Shown here in pieces: positions 62,701-64,000 of a stretch of 64,000 bases of DNA. The translations under genes were made by a program, and so were the position numbers. The first letter of the stretch is position 1. Each line of letters starts with the position of its first letter. The notes under the pieces were generated by a model that was not told the origin of the DNA, did not search any database, and saw only the letters and a program-made list of their open reading frames with translations. The DNA is from Methylocella tundrae (lineage in GTDB: Bacteria > Pseudomonadota > Alphaproteobacteria > Rhizobiales > Beijerinckiaceae): assembly GCF_901905185.1 (NCBI RefSeq), contig NZ_CABFMQ020000068.1:40353-104352 (forward strand). The letters run 5' to 3'.

Positions 62701-62870
62701 AGCAGCCCCTCCGCCTTCTCGGCCTCTTCGGTATCGACGATATCGCCTTCATGCGAAGATAAGAGGTAGTCTTCGTCGAACTGCCTGTTGACGCGAATGA
62801 GATCAAACAGCATCCAGGCCATGAGCAGTCCGGAGACGCTCCAGGCCGCAATATTGAATAGTAGAATCAC
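62697..62870 (-). CDS. Small single-pass membrane protein (57 aa) coupled to permease
   Basis: A GTG at 62870 with GGAGGG five bases upstream gives 57 residues: one helix (ILLFNIAAWSVSGLLMAWML) and an acidic cytosolic tail (EGDIVDTEEAEKAEG). The frame is open further upstream without support. Its stop overlaps the permease start by four bases, indicating a 1:1 accessory subunit. No family recognised. Confidence 0.6.
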   Translation of the reverse strand: MILLFNIAAWSVSGLLMAWMLFDLIRVNRQFDEDYLLSSHEGDIVDTEEAEKAEGLL

Positions 62871-62886
62871 GTCGCCCTCCCTGGAG

Positions 62887-63279
62887 TTAGATTTTATTGA
62901 TTTTCTGCGCTGGTCCGAAATGCTCGGCAATGACGTCTTTGTACTGCCTGTCGGATATTTTTATGAGAACAACGAAGTATGCGATAATCACCGCGAAAGA
63001 GAGGGCGAGAGTGCCCCAGTTGATGACATAATCGAAGCGGACGGCGATGATCGGCGCGGCGGTGGCCGGCGTAAATCCGAGTTTCTCCCATTGCTGGGAC
63101 ATGACGGCGTTCTGACCGAGAGTCCGCCAGCTCGATGCGTCGAGCTCCTGCGTCGTCGTTCCGCCGCCCGCGAGCTTCAGGAGAAGCGGCGCATACAAGG
63201 TGACGATGACCAGCGCCATCATCAGCAAAGCGTCGAATATCTGGCCGGCGGTTGATTGCTTCGGAGGTTCGTAAGCCAT
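62887..63279 (-). CDS. Small membrane protein (130 aa) in permease unit
   Basis: This is 130 residues from an ATG at 63279 that overlaps the stop of the preceding gene by one base (TAATG). Two helices (residues 14-35 and 89-108) flank a polar loop. No family recognised. It lies 16 bases upstream of the 57-residue gene. The coupling suggests that all three small proteins and the permease assemble together. Confidence 0.6.
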   Translation of the reverse strand: MAYEPPKQSTAGQIFDALLMMALVIVTLYAPLLLKLAGGGTTTQELDASSWRTLGQNAVMSQQWEKLGFTPATAAPIIAVRFDYVINWGTLALSFAVIIAYFVVLIKISDRQYKDVIAEHFGPAQKINKI

Positions 63280-63581
63280 TATTTCGACCCTCCGGCGCGG
63301 TTGGTCCGCAAGAGATCGAGGTAGTAGAGATCGCGGCTGTAGATCGCGGTCCTGTCTTCGCTGAAGTGTTTGATCATCGCGATGATCGACGATGCGTTCA
63401 AAACCAAAACGCAAAGCGCGAGGCCGCCCATCAGGGCGCTCAACCCAAGCTGGTTGAAAACTTCGGACAGCGTGTAATAAGTGAAAGCGTAGAGCAGCCA
63501 TACCAGAACGACCGCCGGGAGCGCCCCAATGGCGTCGCGTCGGAACATCCCGTCAACGCGCGGGTCATCATGTTGGGCCAT
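63279..63581 (-). CDS. Small membrane protein (100 aa), first gene of permease unit
   Basis: This is 100 residues from the ATG at 63581 (GGAGAGG directly upstream; an ATG four codons earlier is possible). Two helices (AVVLVWLLYAFTYYTLSEVF and LMGGLALCVLVLNASSIIAM) and a C-terminal polar tail with YSRDLYYLDLL. No family recognised. One-base overlap with the next gene. Confidence 0.6.
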   Translation of the reverse strand: MAQHDDPRVDGMFRRDAIGALPAVVLVWLLYAFTYYTLSEVFNQLGLSALMGGLALCVLVLNASSIIAMIKHFSEDRTAIYSRDLYYLDLLRTNRAGGSK

Positions 63582-63889
63582 TTTCCTCTCCATTCTTATT
63601 AGGAACAGTTCTTTCTTTTTACGAAAGACAAGACAACTCTCGGCTCGTTGTCAACCGGATTCAGAAGCCGTTGCACATTTTCATGGCGATATGCCTAAGA
63701 TGGAAGCGCTTTTGATCTCAGGCTAAGTCACTGAATTCAAATGCTTAAGACGACTTTCCTAAATCCTGGGCCATCGGTGATTTGCCTGTCAAGAATATAT
63801 TTTGCGCAAATCTCCATTTTTGGCCTTGTATTTTTCTTACCGCGATGTCTATTTTCCTGACACGAAATATGTAGGGAGACATTTGAGCC
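63582..63889. other. Divergent promoter region, permease unit and MgsA-like gene
   Basis: About 308 bases that are clearly more AT-rich than the flanking genes, especially 63750-63870. On the plus strand a weak sigma70-like pair TTGTAT and TATTTT (18-base gap) lies about 40-70 bases before the ATG at 63890. No convincing sigma54 site or long inverted repeat was found. Confidence 0.35.
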
Positions 63890-64000
63890 ATGTGCGGCAT
63901 AGTGGGATTGTTCCTTAAGGACCCAGCGCTTGAGCCGGATCTTGGCCGGCATCTTGCGGTGATGCTTGAGACGATGACGGCTCGGGGTCCGGACAGCGCT
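63890..64000 (+). CDS. Class II glutamine amidotransferase, GlxB/MgsA-type, partial
   Basis: Only the first 37 codons are present; the gene runs off the right edge. The start MCGIVGLFLKDPALEPDL has the catalytic N-terminal Cys after Met removal, and MTARGPDSA is the next Ntn-amidotransferase motif. The string closely resembles GlxB/MgsA, the amidotransferase subunit of N-methylglutamate synthase, rather than GlmS, PurF or AsnB. AGGGAG lies about ten bases upstream. It probably opens an mgs/gma/mgd methylamine cluster beyond the window (inference). Confidence 0.75.
   Translation, partial: MCGIVGLFLKDPALEPDLGRHLAVMLETMTARGPDSA

Overview
The window reads as a GC-rich alphaproteobacterial chromosome, most likely a methylotroph of the Hyphomicrobiales (Beijerinckiaceae or Methylocystaceae type). 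This is an inference from gene content. The right edge holds the first codons of a GlxB/MgsA-type glutamine amidotransferase, the first gene of N-methylglutamate (methylamine) clusters in methylotrophs. It sits beside an APC permease, an amide/urea nitrogen block and a copper (copC-copD) block. No rRNA, tRNA, CRISPR array, insertion sequence or prophage was recognised.

Left part (1-34 kb). Two tandem paralogous secreted proteins (the first cut by the window edge) combine a TIG-like N-terminal domain with, in the complete one, a pectate-lyase-type beta-helix; both lie behind AT-rich promoter regions. Next come an enolase-superfamily epimerase, a bestrophin-like membrane protein, and a minus-strand copper operon (DUF2946-like protein, putative outer-membrane barrel, copC, copD). 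A complete Mla/MCE lipid-transport operon follows (STAS-MlaE fusion, MlaF, MlaD, PqiC-like lipoprotein), then CDF and MATE exporters, gshA, a SWIB-domain protein and an aldo/keto reductase. The translation genes are rpmI-rplT (with a structured leader) and a pheT detached from pheS. Housekeeping genes xerD, mtaB and dapF lie together with an unlisted 47-residue small protein between xerD and mtaB. A Tat-exported oxalate-decarboxylase-type bicupin and a Fic pseudogene remnant close this part. A dispersed hairpin repeat family occurs between genes, including a 54-bp tandem array after the DUF3597 gene.

Nitrogen block (34.6-60.1 kb). This is the centre of interest. A urea ABC transporter (urtABCDE) and a full urease operon (ureDABCEFG) lie on the minus strand. 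A second urt-like ABC transporter followed by formamidase (fmdA) and fmdB lies on the plus strand. Two paralogous giant sensor kinases bracket the system. Each has an NCS1-permease-like membrane domain, a nine-cysteine module, two further membrane helices, a histidine kinase and a receiver. Each overlaps a REC-PAS-like-LuxR response regulator gene. One pair converges on urtE; the other is divergent from the formamide-type transporter and directly upstream of the urease operon. The most economical reading is two transporter-like sensors for urea and short amides, each controlling uptake and hydrolysis to ammonia.

Right edge (60.2-64 kb). A minus-strand run encodes three small membrane proteins, an APC permease and two unknown proteins. 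It is divergent from the truncated MgsA/GlxB-type gene, and looks like an amine or amino-acid uptake unit tied to methylamine metabolism.
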